Shown piece by piece: positions 63,215 through 64,000 of a stretch of DNA of 64,000 nt. The first letter of the stretch is position 1. Each line of letters opens with the position of its first letter. Source of the DNA: Stackebrandtia albiflava (GTDB lineage Bacteria > Actinomycetota > Actinomycetes > Mycobacteriales > Micromonosporaceae); the NCBI RefSeq assembly GCF_007994225.1, contig NZ_VLLL01000006.1, positions 124,001-188,000 on the forward strand, read 5' to 3'. The notes below the pieces were generated by a model. The model saw nothing but the letters and a program-made list of their open reading frames with translations, searched no databases and was not told where the DNA came from. The position numbers and the translations under genes are program-made.

Positions 63215-63847
63215 TCAGCGCAGGGTCCCCGCCCGGCGGGCGGCACTGAGGGCGCTGAACCAGCGGTTCGCCGGGGTCAGCGACAGCAGCACGATGATCA
63301 GGATGTCGATCACGCACAGCAGGAACACCAACACGGTCGCCGTCACGGCCTGCCACGGTTCGCCCTCGGTCTCGCTGAGGGCGACTCCCAGGACGAAACT
63401 CACGCAGATGTTCATCATGAGGAAGAGCGCGTAGACCACGATCGCGGTGATGCGGACGCCCTGCCGGCCCCGCAGCACGCCCAGCGCCAGGGCCACGAAA
63501 CCGATGCCGGTGATCAGGAAGACGACACCCACCCACAACGCGATGCCGCGGTCCTCGTCGTTCATCATCGGGATGCTCGTGAACGCCAGCGCCACCGTGA
63601 ACAGTGACAGCGCCACGGTCACCAGGATGGCGATGCCGGCGGCGGTCACGACCGTCGGCCGTTCCGTCACGACCGGCGGGGCGGGTGCGTATCCCGGCGG
63701 GTACGCCGGCGACGTGTAGGCCGGTTGCGCGTACGGCGACACCGGGACACCGGAGGCGGGGTGCTGCCCCGGCGGGGAGTAACCGGGACCGTACTGGCCC
63801 TGCGGGTACTGCGGTGAGTGCGGGTCCTGCGGGGGAGGGTAGGTCAT
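63215..63847 (-). CDS. Four-helix membrane protein with Tyr/Pro-rich N-terminus
   Basis: A 210-residue protein with a Tyr/Pro/Gln-rich disordered N-terminus (1-60) and four membrane helices (about 68-92, 103-124, 130-153, 168-192). GGAGA precedes ATG 63847 by 7 nt, unlike its leaderless neighbour. Two tandem palindromes lie 32-75 bp upstream and may be operators. It follows the same plan as its downstream neighbour and the two proteins at 7253-8624. Function unknown. Confidence 0.72.
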   Translation of the reverse strand: MTYPPPQDPHSPQYPQGQYGPGYSPPGQHPASGVPVSPYAQPAYTSPAYPPGYAPAPPVVTERPTVVTAAGIAILVTVALSLFTVALAFTSIPMMNDEDRGIALWVGVVFLITGIGFVALALGVLRGRQGVRITAIVVYALFLMMNICVSFVLGVALSETEGEPWQAVTATVLVFLLCVIDILIIVLLSLTPANRWFSALSAARRAGTLR

Positions 63848-63878
63848 CGTGCCGTCTCCGTGAACGTGGTGGCTGCCA

Positions 63879-63922
63879 TCTCACCGTAACGGTGAGACGC
63901 GAGGCGCCGCACCGTTACGGTG
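63879..63922. promoter_or_regulatory. Tandem palindromes, candidate operator
   Basis: TCTCACCGT-A-ACGGTGAGA (63879-63897) and CACCGT-T-ACGGTG (63910-63922) share the same half-site; centres are 28 bp apart. They lie upstream of the membrane protein gene starting at 63847. Confidence 0.55.
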
Positions 63923-63931
63923 AGGCGCGAA

Positions 63932-63966
63932 GGGCCGCCGCCGTCCGGTGAGGACGGCGGCGGCCC
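63932..63966 (-). terminator. 15-bp perfect hairpin
   Basis: GGGCCGCCGCCGTCC pairs perfectly with 63952-63966 around a 5-nt loop. It probably ends the transcript of the gene entering from the right edge. Confidence 0.75.
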
Positions 63967-63978
63967 GGACGTGTCTCG

Positions 63979-64000
63979 TCAGGAGAGGCCCGCGGCGCGC
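63979..64000 (-). CDS. C-terminal codons of a gene beyond the right edge
   Basis: On the minus strand the frame reads RAAGLS then TGA (63981-63979), 12 bp before the strong terminator hairpin. The terminator position supports a stop codon here, but too little sequence is present to identify the protein. Confidence 0.35.

Overview
The window is about 70% GC, with dense genes on both strands and strong G/C preference at third codon positions. Together with a bacterial proteasome activator (Bpa), a DisA/RadA pair, DUF4192 and DUF6458 proteins and many apparently leaderless genes, this points to a chromosomal segment of a filamentous-type actinobacterium. A Glycomycetales or Micromonosporaceae relative is my best guess, by inference only. 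No rRNA or tRNA gene and no CRISPR array was found.

Layout. 1-9.4 kb: the 5' part of a secreted M20 amidohydrolase; a membrane-anchored Hsp70-like ATPase with a membrane-anchored Clp_N-repeat protein; arginine deiminase; a small PAS-like protein; class I fumarase; two paralogous Pro-rich membrane proteins; an acyltransferase. 9.4-18.3 kb: a DUF2264 protein, a polysaccharide deacetylase, an efflux adaptor plus FtsX-type permease with no ATPase gene beside them, methyltransferases, a cysteine dioxygenase-like protein and a coiled-coil NlpC/P60 hydrolase. 18.4-22.7 kb: a DHFR-like reductase, then a compact cluster of type III polyketide synthase, flavin monooxygenase/acyl-CoA dehydrogenase-like protein, methyltransferase and UbiA prenyltransferase, which looks like a prenylated alkylquinol pathway. 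22.8-31.8 kb: a repeat-bearing lipoprotein, a YCII/DGPF protein, a remnant that looks like an IS200/IS605 omega-RNA and right end, radA, an SMP-30 lactonase with a divergent AsnC regulator, a PH-like membrane protein, disA and an 801-residue FtsK-like ATPase. 31.8-32.8 kb: a relic region with a broken HTH antitoxin/excisionase gene, large hairpins and one copy of a 97-bp repeat.

32.8-39.7 kb: an alpha/beta hydrolase facing a formylglycine-generating enzyme across a 17-bp divergent promoter, a MenB-family enzyme, Bpa, an aminotransferase, a small membrane protein, PpiA and a rhomboid protease. 39.7-50.6 kb: a fused salicylyl-CoA-type hydroxylase/oxidoreductase with a divergent SDR, MobA-like and FdhD proteins (molybdenum-enzyme maturation), DUF4192, an intergenic DnaA-box cluster, a DUF6458 protein and a fused 5-oxoprolinase/hydantoinase. 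50.8-56.2 kb: two polytopic membrane proteins, endonuclease IV and a secreted protein with a sortase-like tail. 56.3-64 kb: an acyl-CoA carboxylase beta subunit and acyl-CoA dehydrogenase behind a palindromic operator, a MITE-like element abutting a solute-binding protein that lacks its usual VWA half, an ArsR regulator, pyrE, an SDR, two more Pro-rich membrane proteins, and the last codons of a gene entering from the right.

Two themes run through the window. At least twenty genes have a TAnnnT-like -10 hexamer ending 6-8 nt before the start codon and no Shine-Dalgarno sequence, so leaderless transcription is probably the default for single genes; several starts were set this way. Two small dispersed repeats are present: a MITE-like element with terminal inverted repeats, and a 97-bp repeat carrying a near-consensus promoter. 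All functions are assigned by reading motifs and domain order; no database search was run.
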